The notes beneath the pieces are model-generated. The model was not told where the DNA came from. It searched no databases and saw nothing but the letters and a program-made list of their open reading frames with translations. A stretch of 64,000 nt of DNA from Amaurobius ferox. Taxonomy: Eukaryota > Arthropoda > Arachnida > Araneae > Amaurobiidae. Below are positions 43,971 to 55,843 of this stretch, piece after piece; positions within the stretch are counted from its first letter, which is position 1; every line of letters begins with the position of its first letter. The position numbers and the translations under genes were made by a program. The DNA is taken from contig OX578142.1 in the NCBI GenBank assembly GCA_951213105.1, forward strand, positions 115,824,565-115,888,564, in the 5' to 3' direction.

Positions 43971-46960
43971 CCGCATAAAGCTTGCGGATTCAGTAACGGT
44001 ATTTTCTATCTACTATTATCTCCTTCCCTTCAATGAGAAAAAACTTTAAAAATGTGGCATTTTAGCGATATTTTATTGACTTCCAAATTGCTCTACTAGT
44101 TTCAGATTAAAAATTTTAGAAGTTACTTTATCTGATACTATCATAAAATATGCAAATGCTAAATATTTTTAAATTTGTCAAATATCTTTATTGGTTAATA
44201 AAATACAAGAAATTTGTAAACCTTTGAACGTAAAGTTTTACAATTTTGTAAAACTTTAAGAAAGTAAATAAATGAACAAGAGATTTATAAAGGAGCCTTC
44301 ATGTGGTGGCAAGTGGTTTGTATTCTCTTTTGCGCACTTATATCGTACAGTCATGCGAACATTAGTAAAAAACTTAAGTGACATATCCAGCCCCGGAAGT
44401 GAACATCCTTATTGAACCCCTCGACCACCTCCGAAATTCGATGTTGAATCCATACAAGTCATCATCTAAGCTCTATCTATAGCTAATCCTGAGAAGTAGT
44501 TGTTATAAGAAAAATGTACATTTTTTAATCGGATGTGATATCTCTAGAGCCGGAAGCAGAACTCCTGAGTGAAACCCATACTCCCATTACAATTTAATTC
44601 TGAATCCATATCAATCATCATCAAAACTCAATCTGTAGCTGATTTTGAAAATAAATAGATCAGAGGCGGAGAATCTGCTGCCTTTTGGGGGCATCCAGTG
44701 AAACCTTCTCAAAGAATCTTACTTTTTCAAAAGTTGTATATATTAATTATATTTTCCACTAAAGACTTGCTGTTTACTGTACATATAATAATAATTCTTA
44801 AATCCGATCTTTTTTGGAGGGAAGTTTGCATTAAGAGGGCCTTCAAACATGAAAACAGTTTCGAGCCCAGAAATAAATGTTTCAGGGAAATATTTTTAAC
44901 CGAAAGTAAAAAGGAATCACAAGTTGAAATCCATAGTGAATCCCCCAACCCTGACAGAAACTTGGTGCTAAATCCATATCAGTCATTATGTAAGTTCTAT
45001 CTAAAACCGATTCTGAGAAATAGATGCAGCAAAGAAAATGAAAATTTTTGAAACGAAAATGGAAAAAGAACCAGAAGTAGAAATCCTGAGTAATCCCCTA
45101 CCTTGGATACTGAACCCATATCAGTCACAATCATAGGTGGCAAATTGGATTGCAACCAAAAAACAAGAAATTAAATTTTCGTATATATTGGTTTCAATGT
45201 TAAACGTATAAAATATCAAAAATGTTCAAACTACCATCATTTTTTTTTCATTTTTTTTTACTAAATTGACATCCCCCCCCCCTCCTCCCATCTACCAATA
45301 TGTTCATTACTTTCCTTATATACATAATGTATAAGGAAAGTATTGTGACGGAGTCGAAAATTCGAATTCGAGTTTTCGACGGGAGAGCTCGTTTCAAGCA
45401 TCCCTGATCACGAATCAAACATTTTTAAAGTGATGTCTGGGTGTGTGTGTGAAGACGATAACTGACGAACGAATGGACCCGATTTGAACGAAATTTGGTA
45501 CAAAAATCACAATCCATAAACACTGGAAGCCTATTGTTTTTATACGCAATCGAATGTTCAGAACCCCCCTAAATTTTCGAGTCAAATTTTGAAAAAATCG
45601 TCAAAAAATCAAAACCTCTAATAAAGTTATGAAAATAGACATTTCTTATGTAATTTTTCATTAGAAAACGATTGACATACATTTTAGAACGTTAACATGA
45701 ACCGTTCTCGAGATATTGCACATATTTCAAAAAAATTATCAAAGAGTTATATAAAATTAAAAAAAAATATTTCTTATTGAGAAACATGTTCACTTTTCAT
45801 ATGTAATACCATGCGATAAATTTGGTGACATCATTCTCGTAGAACTAGTTCGTTCCATTCATAAAAAAAGATACTTTGAACAATACTTTTGTATTTGAAC
45901 GCCAATAGTCATTTATCTGCTGTAAAAATAACTTATTTCTCCGTCCATAACGTTTGGCGAGATTTTGGTGACGAATTTGGCGGAATGTCGCCAACTTGGC
46001 GACATTTTTAATTGTTGCCAAATTAACAAAAATCTCGCCAAATAGATAAAAATTACGCTAAATCAATAAAAATGACGACTAATTGAAGAAAATTCAATAT
46101 TTTGGAATGAATATAAGTATCTACTATAAGAATATTTTTTTTTAACTGTAAAAGTAGTAAATTCATTGCATTATATAAGGAAAGTCATGTGTTGCCCACA
46201 TCAGATTTTTTTATATCAATATGAAGTTGCATTTTCTTGAATTGTTTAACTGAAACATTTTGAAACAATTTGTTCTAAAAAAACTTTCTAACCCATATTT
46301 TGTGCGTTATAAATAATGATATCCGAAAGAATCTTTGGGAAGCTTTAGTTTGTTTAACTTTCCTCTGATTTGGATCTGCTACAGAAAGTTTCAACTCAAT
46401 TTTATGGTGCTGCCATCTCTACTCACTGCCAGACACTACAAGTCTATCAATCATTGTATTACACAAAACGTAATATACTATATTCGAAAAAACGCACATA
46501 TTTATAATGTGACATAAAATGCACAGTTACAAAATTTTAAATGAATACTGATTAAATTACACGATCTTTCTGTACAAAGAATTTGTTTGAACAAAATTCT
46601 TAAATTTGAGTTTGGAATGAGTATTATGTTTAGGTGATAGTAATTCTGACTTGTACAATTTTTCTCGTTAAATATGTTTTAAGCAGTAAATGAATCAAAC
46701 TTTTTACTTTAACCGGTGTATGCTTAGAAAACTGCAGTAACCGTTATTTAATAATTCAAATCGAGTTTTCATCATAACTACATCCGTGGGGTACATAGAT
46801 ATCAGAAAGAGTATGTATGGGTTTATAGCTGAGAGGTTAATTGGGTGGGTGGCAAATCATAATTTCGAAAAACACTTATGCGATTTTGGACCCAATGCGG
46901 GTGGAAAGTTTCAAATATTATATAACGCAGTGATTTTCCATAAAAGAAAAATAATTTAAG
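43971..46960 (-). repeat. Repeat C, inverted copy
   Basis: In plus coordinates the parts are C1 inverse (43975-44280, with GCGATATTTTATTGACTTCC and TGATACTATCATAAAATATG), C3 inverse (44380-45200, with repeated blocks around ATCCATATCAGTCAT and GCCGGAAG), a family B insertion (45309-46210), and C2 inverse (46215-46760, with GGTGCTGCCATCTCTACTCA). In the normal orientation the order is C2, (TA)n, C3, C1, as in the copies after 51 kb. The (TA)n point is at about 45182 and is unoccupied here. Small frames inside are not supported as genes. Confidence 0.75.
45309..46210 (+). mobile_element. Family B element, copy 4 (best preserved)
   Basis: Head palindrome ACTTTCCTTATATACATAAT...ATAAGGAAAGT, then GTGACGGAGTCGAAAATTCG, GGGTGTGTGTGTGAAGACG, GAACGAATGG, and later GGCGAGATTTTGGTGACG and the tail ATATAAGGAAAGTCATGTG. 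It is inserted in the C2 part of repeat C near a TATTGATAT site. No frame for a transposase. Confidence 0.8.
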
Positions 46961-47620
46961 CCTACTACTTACATTTACATAGATGAGAATGGTTAATATG
47001 TTTATATTTTCTTAAGTGGCAGCACTGATTTTATAGTTTATTCTTTATGTTTGACAACACAGACTTTTAACTTCATTTGTGGTATCAGTATTGAAGTTAT
47101 TACTTCCTATCTATGCACATGTAAGTAATAGGCTTAAATTATTTTCACTTTTATAAAAAAAATCTTACTTCCTCTCCGTTATTATTCTTGGGTTTTTTTT
47201 CTCCTAATTGGGGTGTAAAATAAAATTTTTGTTAAATGTAACAAGATTATTTAATGAAAATAACCATTTCTAGAAGGCAATTGTTTTGTATACACCTTTT
47301 GATGAGTTTACAATTTCATTGCCTTCTAACCATTGTTATTCATTCTATGTTTTTAATAGGATTTGTTTCCTTCGGACTGATGTTCTGTTTAACCCAACTA
47401 ATTTATATTCAATTGTTATGCAATCCATTGAATTCTTAATCTAGTATTCATTAAGAGTCCTTCAATTAGTTTTAGGTGATATATAATGTCCCGTCAAGTT
47501 CAATTTTAACTCTTTTGGTTACGTTATATATATATAACAAAATTAAAAGATTCATATAAACTAATGCAAATTAAATGTAATAATAATACTTAGCCAGTCT
47601 GAATCTCTCTATATTAAAAA
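46961..47620. other. No gene recognised
   Basis: AT-rich DNA with short non-ATG or isolated frames only. Possibly a degraded further part of repeat C (GATGAGAATGGTTAATATG resembles 51142-51158). Confidence 0.4.
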
Positions 47621-47629
47621 AAGTAGTTG

Positions 47630-48375
47630 ACACCGCCGCTGACGCCGCTGTTTTACAAAATTGTCTCGAGATTCTTTGCTTCGCACCGCAAAAACCATTA
47701 CATGTAAAAATATAAAATTTGGTACACTTCTAGAAAAAGCTTTGAGACATACGCTGCAATAAACCGTTTTTTTGACATATGTTGTAATGTAAGATATATT
47801 TAATGTCAAAGTCAAAGACAAAATATTTGAACTGCGAATCCGTGTCCTGGATACACTAACAATAGCAAGACCATGAACTTTTGCAGGCAAGTACCTCATA
47901 GGTGAATTTTTGCAGGACGAAGCCCCTGCTAAGTTAAGTTCGATGTAGTTTTCGAGATGTGTTACATTTTATGCATTTCTGAAGTGATTTTTTTTTTTTC
48001 GTATCGGCACATCTGGCGATTTCTTTGTCACGTACCGCAAAAACTATGGCATACAAAAATATGAAATTTGGTACATTTATAGAGAAATAATAGGGTAATA
48101 CAATAAAATAAACCGTTTATCGATTTAAACTTTAGTTTGGCATGAAATAGCTCGCGAAGCAAGCTCAGGTTCAAGGAATTCAGTTTTTGGATTCCCTGGG
48201 CTAAGAAAAATCCCTTCTTTTACCTCCTGCGGAAAATAGGTAGGGATAGAAAAAGATATTTTTGAAAGTAGAATTTTTAGGAGAGATAGGCATGAAAAGA
48301 GAGCAGCGAGTAGAAGGCGAAGTCTCCCGAAGGGAGGTTGGCGAATCAAAGCGAGCAGGGGGCAGAGCCCCCTAG
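47630..48375 (-). repeat. Repeat D: two related blocks, also present inside C3
   Basis: Two consecutive blocks with ACCGCAAAAACCATTAC/ACCGCAAAAACTATGGC, AAATTTGGTACA and AATAAACCGTTT. The inverse of these phrases occurs at 54620-54990 and 61900-62340 inside C3 (AAACTAAAGTTTAAAGTG, CAAATGTACCAAATTTCA). The right part is richer in GC with CTCGCGAAGCAAGCTCAGG. Confidence 0.65.
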
Positions 48376-48418
48376 TAGTTAGAAAAACTTATTAATAACA
48401 ACCACTCTATTATTTCTT

Positions 48419-48420
<2 letters not shown>

Positions 48421-48459
<39 letters not shown>

Positions 48460-48872
48460 CAATAGTAGTTTGAAAATCCAATGAACAAAAAGTAAGAAGA
48501 TGTAACACGATAAACCTAACTTTTAAAACACCCACAGAATAAAATATAATATAGCAAATCATCAATCAAATGGATAAAAAATACAAAACACAAGCTATCA
48601 AGTTACAGAAAATCAACAAAATTCAAAGGTATGGAAACAAAAAAAGAAAAACTTAAACTAAATTCAACTATCTAACTGGCTTACAAAACAAAAGTAAAAA
48701 TCAACTAATCCTCAAGCAAATGGAAAAAAATAAATAAATATCGAATCAACAAGTCAATGAAAAATATCATAATACAAAGGTATGGAATCGAAAAAAGTAT
48801 AACAAACGAAATCAAGCACAAACGCTATACACGTGGACGAGACTCTCTCTCTATATATATATATATACATTG
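48421..48872. repeat. Repeat E copy 1, bounded on both sides by (TA)n
   Basis: (TA)n at 48423-48460, then AGTTTGAAAATCCAATGA and two diverged tandem blocks, each with CAATCAAATGGA or CAAGCAAATGGA and AAAGGTATGGAA. It ends CTATACACGTGGACGAGAC followed by (CT)n(AT)n to 48872. Copy 2 is at 49942. No coding potential. Confidence 0.7.
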
Positions 48873-49440
48873 ACAAAGTGAGGTCAAATGCTCAGTCGTC
48901 TCTTCCACTTACACGTGGTAACTATGCTTCTGAGTTCATATTTCTGTTCGAGGAGGTATTAATTTTCTGATTTGTAATTCAATTGATTTATTTTTCTCCT
49001 TCCACTAGCCAGTAGACAGTTCCAATGGTGTCTATAGTTAAATACTATCGCCATTGTAAGAAACTGGCTATTCTATCGGTTTTAATTCGAATTGTATGGC
49101 TGTTCTGATGAGAATGCAATTTCGAACTAACCGCCATTTTTTGTGTAGTTTCAATTGATTGTTCTCTATGTCTTAATCTTTTATCTTGAGCTAATTATTA
49201 CTGCATTTCCTCATTTTTGCCGTGTTTTCTTTTTATTTTTATTTATATTTATATACTTTTAAATGTGAATTTTGTATCCTAATATTCTTCTCATCCCCCT
49301 TTCCATTGTAGTGATATGTTACCTTCTATTTGTATCCTTAGTCTTGGTCTATAGTTACTCATTTGTAACAGATATGCTAGTGATGGGTTTTTTTGTACAT
49401 ACAGTAGTTTATGCATAATTTACGATTAAAATCTTTCATT
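48873..49440. other. No gene recognised
   Basis: AT-rich DNA between two microsatellites. CTGATGAGAATGCAATTTCGAAC at 49100 looks at first like a ribozyme core but fails (see rejected items). Confidence 0.4.
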
Positions 49441-49446
49441 TTTTAT

Positions 49447-49447
49447 T

Positions 49448-49545
<98 letters not shown>

Positions 49546-49622
49546 CACAATATATGTATATATAAAATATAGTATATATATGTAAATATACAATATATAT
49601 ATATATATGCATATATATGCAT
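49447..49622. repeat. (TA)n microsatellite
   Basis: About 175 bp of TA dinucleotides with occasional TG/CA interruptions. The minus-strand frame here is only low-complexity Y/I. Confidence 0.95.
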
Positions 49623-49833
49623 TGGTATTTATAGTAACTTACTATTGCTAATTCTGAAACAAGCATGTGTTTGGGTTAATTAGAGTTACATGCACAGACT
49701 TGAAAATGAGTCCAGTCTAATTAATCTTCAAAATGAAGCCAGCGCTGTATACTTCTTTTTTCGGCATTGTGGTCGTGGTTTAACTGCTTTGTTGATTTAA
49801 ATACTTCGCTATTACTTGATTTGGTCACTATAT

Positions 49834-49841
<8 letters not shown>

Positions 49842-49874
<33 letters not shown>

Positions 49875-49899
49875 GCTAAAGATATATTTTAACTATTAT

Positions 49900-49942
<43 letters not shown>

Positions 49943-50300
49943 GTTTGAAAGTCCAATGATAGAATAGTGTTGAAGACCCAGACCGTCCGACTCATCCTGA
50001 GGACTTGAGCAACTCTTCGGACGGCCGGCATGATAGAATAGTGTGAAACTGCAACTCGAAAACCCTAACTTTCTAACAAACCTACAAAATAAAAGTAAAA
50101 AGCAGCAAATCTTCAATCAAATGGGAAAAAAAGCAAATTTCGAGTCATTAAGTTAATGATAATCAACAAATATCAATGGTATGGAATCGATAAGATAAAA
50201 ACATATAAAATTCAAGCATTAATGCAATACACGTGGAGAAGGGCTAGGCTCAAATAATGGAATTGTTCACTTCGCCAAAACTCTTCATCGGGTCCAAGTA
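49842..50300. repeat. (AT)n tracts and repeat E copy 2 with a SINE tail inside
   Basis: (AT)n at 49842-49868 and 49904-49938, then TAGTTTGAAAGTCCAATGAT and the rest of repeat E (CAATCAAATGGGAAAAA, ATGGTATGGAATCGATA, AATACACGTGGAGAAG). A 59-bp SINE tail splits it at 49971-50029. The same start after a (TA)n tract as copy 1 shows that E begins at the dinucleotide tract. Confidence 0.7.
49971..50029 (-). mobile_element. Minimal SINE insertion: 59-bp 3' stem-loop only
   Basis: Consists of GAAGACCCAGACCGTCCGAC...CTTCGGACGGCCGGC, a hairpin with GACCGTCCGA pairing TCGGACGGCC. Flanked by a perfect 15-bp duplication ATGATAGAATAGTGT at 49956-49970 and 50030-50044. No tRNA-like part remains. Confidence 0.92.
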
Positions 50301-50519
50301 TTTTGTCGAAGCAAACTCAAAATATGTATGTTTCTGAAGAAATAAATAGATAATATGTATAAACTATTTCTACTTGGACAACATACATAAAGAAGGAAAA
50401 ATAAAGGAAACAATTAAACCTGGAAAAAAACTGCATATGCCCGAACCAGTCGAACCCTGTAACCCAGAATGAAGAGACCAGTGTTGCCATTCGCAAAGGA
50501 AAAAGAAACGATCTACTGT

Positions 50520-51372
50520 TGCCATTCGTAAGAAATAAATAATTCATTAACTTCACCTCCAATCGAATGAGTGCGATAATGCAGCAACTTAATTGGAAAT
50601 AGCGTATACAATTCATTTGAAACATAAATACATTCAAGTTTCTAGAGAGTGAAATTGAAAAGTGTGCTAGGGCAAGAACTGAACCTGGGACTTATGGATT
50701 ACAAGTCCAATGCTCCAAGGTTCAATTCCTCCTGATCCAGCACATTCTTCAATCGCTTGAAGCTTAAACGGATTTCCGTTACTAGGACCTGATTACCGAA
50801 ATGGCACTGGAAGCACGTGCTTCCCTTCAAAAGATTTAAAGGGGACCCCAAATTGCATCCCTGATTTACACTTTTTTTCATAAATGTAAGTTATTTGTTA
50901 AATAGTATATTGCCCATACAGGCAAACAAGGAGATATTTTGGTTGTCTGAGCTCACGTTTTTATGGCCCATATTATTATTTTTAATAGTAAACTGTTAAC
51001 GAAAAGAGGTGACATGACAGTTAATATATAAGTTAGAACAAATTGCAAAAGTAAACATTGACCACCAGTGATTAAATAATAAAATAGACTATGATTTAGA
51101 AAATTTGATAAACACAACTAGGTTTAAAAAAATTAGTTTGTTGATGAGAACGGTTAATTAACCAGAGCAATACGATAATAGAATTTTTTGAGAATTAGTT
51201 TGAAAACGTTTTTTGGGCCATACTCACCAAATCAAAATCGGGTCCCCAAATATGGTTGTGCTTCCCCTAAATTAGCGGATTAATGAAGCCCTGTCCGTTG
51301 CAAATAAATTTTGTATGTTATTTCCAATTAAGTTGCTGCATTAGAGCACTTATTGTGGAGGTAATTTCTAAG
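50520..51372. repeat. Inverted repeat pair bracketing about 0.7 kb
   Basis: 50545-50620 and 51298-51365 are inverted copies of each other, sharing GCAGCAACTTAATTGGAAAT and its inverse plus flanking bases. Between them are a tRNA-like sequence (50665-50744) and otherwise AT-rich DNA. Probably an old foldback element. Confidence 0.55.
50665..50744 (-). other. tRNA-Thr(TGT)-like sequence, degenerate
   Basis: On the minus strand GTGCTGG can pair with CCTAGCAC as an acceptor stem, TGGACTTGTAATCCA forms an anticodon arm with anticodon TGT, and CAGGTTCAGTTCTTG resembles a T arm with a mismatch. The D arm is poor. More likely a tRNA pseudogene or SINE head than a working tRNA. Confidence 0.35.
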
Positions 51373-52266
51373 TAATCTAATTAATCGTATCGTATATTCA
51401 AATGTAATCGTATTCGTAATTGTATTCGTAAATTAATCGTATCGTATATTCAATGGATCGCGGTAATTCCGAGGTTTTCCTCACTACATAAGTTAGCACT
51501 CGACCTCTGAGCTAAACTATATACAAAACATAACACTATCAGTGTTTCTTTCATAACTTTTTATCCGGGGGTGGGGGGTTATATTTGCCTCGTATAAATA
51601 TATCTAAATGCTGTCCCATAAATAGAAACTAGGTTAACATAAAATGCCTCCGTGGGGGGCTACTAATCGTCTCCCGGAGGGGAACTTCGCCCTTCCGGAT
51701 GTATGCCTGAAAGAAACACTAAACACTATATAGAAACCTAACACTTATTCCAAACTCAAATTTAAAAATTTTGTTCAAACAAATTCTGTGTACACAAACA
51801 TCTTGTAATTTAATCAGTATTCATTTTCTTAATGTGACTGGTACATTTTGTGTCACATTATAAATATGTGCTTTCTTTCGAAAACATATTACGTTTTGTG
51901 TAATACAATGACTGGTAGGCTTATAATGTCTTACAGTGAGTAAAGATGGCAGCACCATAAAATCAAAAAATTCAGTTGAAACTTTTTCTAGGAGATGCAA
52001 ATCACAGGAAAGTAAAACAAACCCAAACTTCCCACTGATTCCTTCGGATATCATTATTTATAACTCACAAAAAAGGTTAGAGCGTTATTTTAGAACAGTT
52101 GATTTTAAAAAATTTTAATTAAACAGCTCAAGAAAATGTAGTTTCATATTGATATAAAATGCGCATATAACTAGATAGGGGGCACGGTCATTCCAGTTCC
52201 AAAGAATTTCGCTAAATGATGATTGTTTGACCATTTTAATATTTTCTTCGTTTTATATTAAAACCA

Positions 52267-52300
<34 letters not shown>

Positions 52301-53745
52301 CAAAGAAAAAGTAAAAATATGTAAAGGGGGATGTCAGATATATTACATAAAAATGGCAGAGAGGGATGGCGACCTCTCATTCCCGTTTAAAGAACTTTTA
52401 TGTCTAGACAACGCTCACGGAACCAATGCAATATAATGACAGGTCTCCGATATATGTGCAAAATCGAAGGCTCTAGAAAGAAGACAGAAATGGAATATCG
52501 AGAGGCAGAACGTAGAAAGTCAATATGGCAACCAAACGATCCGGAATGTACAAGACTACTTCCTTAAGTAAACCATTTTAACGCATGCGTACAACGTTAT
52601 ACACTGTTATGATGTCATATTACCTATGTCTTGTCTAAATGATTATTCTTCTTTTTTAAAACAGGAATTATAATGATGTTTAAGAAAATTTATCGGGTAA
52701 TATTTTTTATATGCTTCTTGCATGATTCTTCTGTTACTTATGATACAATCATTTTTGAAAGTATTATTGTTGAGATTTCTTCTGAGGTATCCTGTGATGA
52801 TATTTCGGAAAATATTCTTAGTCAAATTTGAATTCCATTCTATGATTTGGTTAATCTTCATATTAAAATTTTCTCGTTTATTGTACAATACCTTATGAAT
52901 TCCTTTTTTTTATATTGTTGTATCTTATGGTGATGTCTAGGAAATTAACTTCGTCTTTTTTAGTATTTGGGTTCTTGATCAGTTCCAGTTCCTGGGGATA
53001 AAAGCTAAAATCAAATTCAGGAGTATGCAAATATTGTCCTAATAGCACATCGTCCACGAATCTATAATATGGTAATTCATATAATATATGATTACCTCTT
53101 TCAAAATATGATAAATATATGTCTGCTAAGATTGAAGAGCAACCCCCGCCCATAGGGATGCCTTTGATTTGTTGATAAAATTCATTTTCATTATACAGCA
53201 CATTTTCGTATAAAACCAATTTGATAAGATCCAAATACCTACGATAAGTGATTACATTTTTGAGATTGTATTCCTCGTGTACCAATAGAAGTATGTCATG
53301 TAGTTTTGAAAGGTCGATGTTATTAAAAAGGTCACGGAAGTCATAACTTGCAAACTGTATATCTTTATTGCAGAATTTTAGACGTTTTATGACGTCATTG
53401 CTGTTTTTTATCATAATAGAGTTTTGTAGTAATAAAGCTTTAACAACAGGTTTGAGGATATACAGTAGTTTCCTGTTAGCTAAGGTTAAATATGAATTAC
53501 ATCCCACTGTTACAGTACGGAATTTTACAGGTATTTTATGCAGTTTTGGGATGAGGACTAGATATGGGAAAGAAACTGATTTTAAATTAATGCCAATTCT
53601 TTTGTATAATGCTTTGATCTTATTTGACATTACTGTAATATTATATGGTAAAGGTTTATACATAGTAGGTTCCATGTACGATTTCTGCAATGTTTCCAAG
53701 TAATATGTTTTGCAGGTAAATACGTAATTTAAAACCACTTTGTCA
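52301..53745 (-). mobile_element. Penelope-like element 1, 5' truncated, in a (CA)n(TA)n tract
   Basis: The element lies exactly between (CA)n(TA)n at 52267-52300 and (TA)n at 53746-53799. On the minus strand it begins at the DKV codons of the RT domain, that is, it is 5' truncated relative to element 2, and ends in a 3' non-coding part of about 340 bp (52301-52640). No GIY-YIG endonuclease frame is present. Confidence 0.82.
52643..53745 (-). pseudogene. Penelope-type reverse transcriptase fragment with one frameshift
   Basis: First frame to 52893: RT finger motif IPKLHKIPVKFR, motif A YDFRDLFNNI, motif B GIPMGGGCSSILADIYL (about 53115-53166), motif C RFVDDV (about 53044-53061; F in place of the usual Y), then VNFLDITI. 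The T/A run near 52905-52913 shifts the frame, and the thumb region continues in 52888-52643 (NKRENFNMKINQIIEWN, NIFRNIITG), matching element 2 residue for residue in order. The frame is open at its 5' end up to the (TA)n tract, with no ATG. FLD after motif C and the KLHK motif are typical of Penelope-like RTs. Not functional as it stands. Confidence 0.85.

Positions 53746-53799
<54 letters not shown>
53746..53799. repeat. (TA)n microsatellite at the 5' side of Penelope-like element 1
   Basis: 27 TA units; sequence on its right resumes repeat C (GAATTATTAAATCAATATTG). Confidence 0.95.
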
Positions 53800-53802
<3 letters not shown>

Positions 53803-54903
53803 TTATTAAATCAATATTGTTTTTTCTATTTATTGGTTGCAATCATATTTACCAACTATGGTTTTACTAAAGAAATTATTGAAACGTCCATTTCTCAAGA
53901 TCTAATACAAATGGAGCTTAGATGATTATTGATATGGATGCAGTATCGAATTTCCAAGGAGTCAGGTGTTCGCCGAGAATTCCCACTTCTGGTTCTTCTT
54001 CCTTTTCTGATTCAAAAATTTGCATTTTCCTTGAAACATTTATATCTTAGAAACGTCTGTGACGAATTGAATCTACATGATGACTGATGTGGATATTGCA
54101 TCAAGTTTCTGTCGCTGTTGGCGGATTTATGAAGGATTTCAACTTTCGGTTAAAAAATGTGTTTGAAACATATATTTTTTAGAATTGGCTACAGATTGAA
54201 TTTTGATAATGATTGATATGGAATCAGCATTAAATTCTAGTGGGAGTAAGTCACTTAGGATTTCCACTTCCGGTTTTAGAGATGTCAGTTCCTATTAAAA
54301 ATTTACGTTTTACTTGTAACATCTATTTCCCAGGATTGTCTATAGATAGAGCTTAGATGATATCTTATATGGATTCAACATCAAATTTCGGAGGTGATTG
54401 AGGAGTTTACTAAGAATTGCTACTTCCGGACCTGGATATGTCACTTCCGATTTTACCGGATATTCGCATGGATGTACGGAATATGTATGTATAAGAGAAC
54501 AAAAACTCGTAATATTTCGTATAAAAATTAAGTGTACACATCACTTGCTGACTCATGAAGATTCCTTTATAAATTTGTTGTTTACTATGTGGCTCCGCCT
54601 TCTACTTACTGTACTTCGCCAGCACCTGTAACTCGCTTCACAGAAGCCAAACTAAAGTTTAAAGTGAAAAACTGTTTATTTCACCATTTTCTCTAATTGT
54701 TTCTCGTCAAATGTACCAAATTTCATATTTTTGTATTTTTATAGTTTTTTGCGTACATAGCTACTCAAAGGATGCTCCGATCTTCGCCTCCTACTTGCTG
54801 GCTCTTACAGATCTCACTTCGCGAGCTATTTCAGTAAAACTAAATTTTAAATTTAGAAACGATTTATATTAGAGTGTTCCCCTAATATTTCTCTACAAAT
54901 GCA

Positions 54904-54935
<32 letters not shown>

Positions 54936-55015
54936 ATAGTTTTTTTTTTTAACAGAGAAACTCGAGGGACGCGAAATTTGTCAAAAAACGGCTGAGGCGG
55001 CATCAGACAATTTTT

Positions 55016-55843
55016 ACTTTCCCTGCAATACATGGCAATGTACAGGGAAAGTATTGGAATCATACCAAAAATAGCAACTCGAGTTTTCGACGGATCGACA
55101 CGTTTTGAAACCTCTAGAACACGAAAAACTATTTTTAGCGTGATGTCTGTGTGTGTGTCTCTCTGTCTGTCTGTTCAATGTATGTATCCACTCTAACTCA
55201 AAAAGTAATGGATCGAATTTCATAAAATTTGGTAGGTAGGGGATCTTGTAGGGGGTCCCCTTGTAGGGGATCCTGATGCTGATTAGATTTTGGTATTATT
55301 CGGGATAAAAGAACCTGCGTTTTTATGCGATATGGCCCGCAAAAATTGCCTGTATCCACTTTAACTGAAAAAGTAATTAACCAAATTTCACAAAATTTCG
55401 TAGATAAGTCACTTGTGGGTTACCCTGGTGCTGATTAGATTTTAGTACGATTCGGAAAAAAATAACCTGCCCTTTTTATCGAACAGGCCTTCAAAAATCA
55501 TCAAAATCTAAAATAAAAAACTACGTATGCACAAATGTATCAATAAAATTCTTGTTCTATGCGTAATTTTTTACGATGAAAAGAATAAGACCAACTTCAT
55601 TGCACTAGGATTAGCCGTTCTCGAGATATTTTAGTTTTTTCGCATTTTCGCCATCCCTCCTTTGAAAATAAATCCAGTTAACAAATGAGAACGAAAATTG
55701 GATTAAAAGTGCAAATTCAGTGTAATTTTAAATAATTATGGGTGTTATTTCGTACAATTAAACTCAATGAATTATTGAATAAATGAAGAGAACGTGAATA
55801 TGAATCTGCAGATAAAGCCATGTGCTGCCCACATCAGATTTTT
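55016..55843 (+). mobile_element. Family A element, copy 2
   Basis: Head ACTTTCCCTGCAATACATGG...CAGGGAAAGT, GAGTTTTCGACGGATCG, a CTGTGTGTGTCT/CTGTCTGTCTG tract, two sub-repeats with CTGATGCTGATTAGATTTTG / CTGGTGCTGATTAGATTTTA, CGTTCTCGAGATATTTTAG, and the tail GCCATGTGCTGCCCACATC. It directly abuts copy 3. Confidence 0.8.

Noticed and set aside
44698..45051. 117-codon frame on the plus strand
   Set aside because: It lies in the inverted C3 part of repeat C, whose other copies do not keep it open.
49100..49125. CTGATGAGAATGCAATTTCGAAC as a hammerhead core
   Set aside because: The second core box would be GAAC instead of GAAA and no stem I pairing is found around it.
50255..50300. CCGATGAAGAGTTTTGGCGAAG (minus strand) as a degenerate hammerhead
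   Set aside because: The first box is altered, stem II does not pair, and GAAA is missing; at best a relic.
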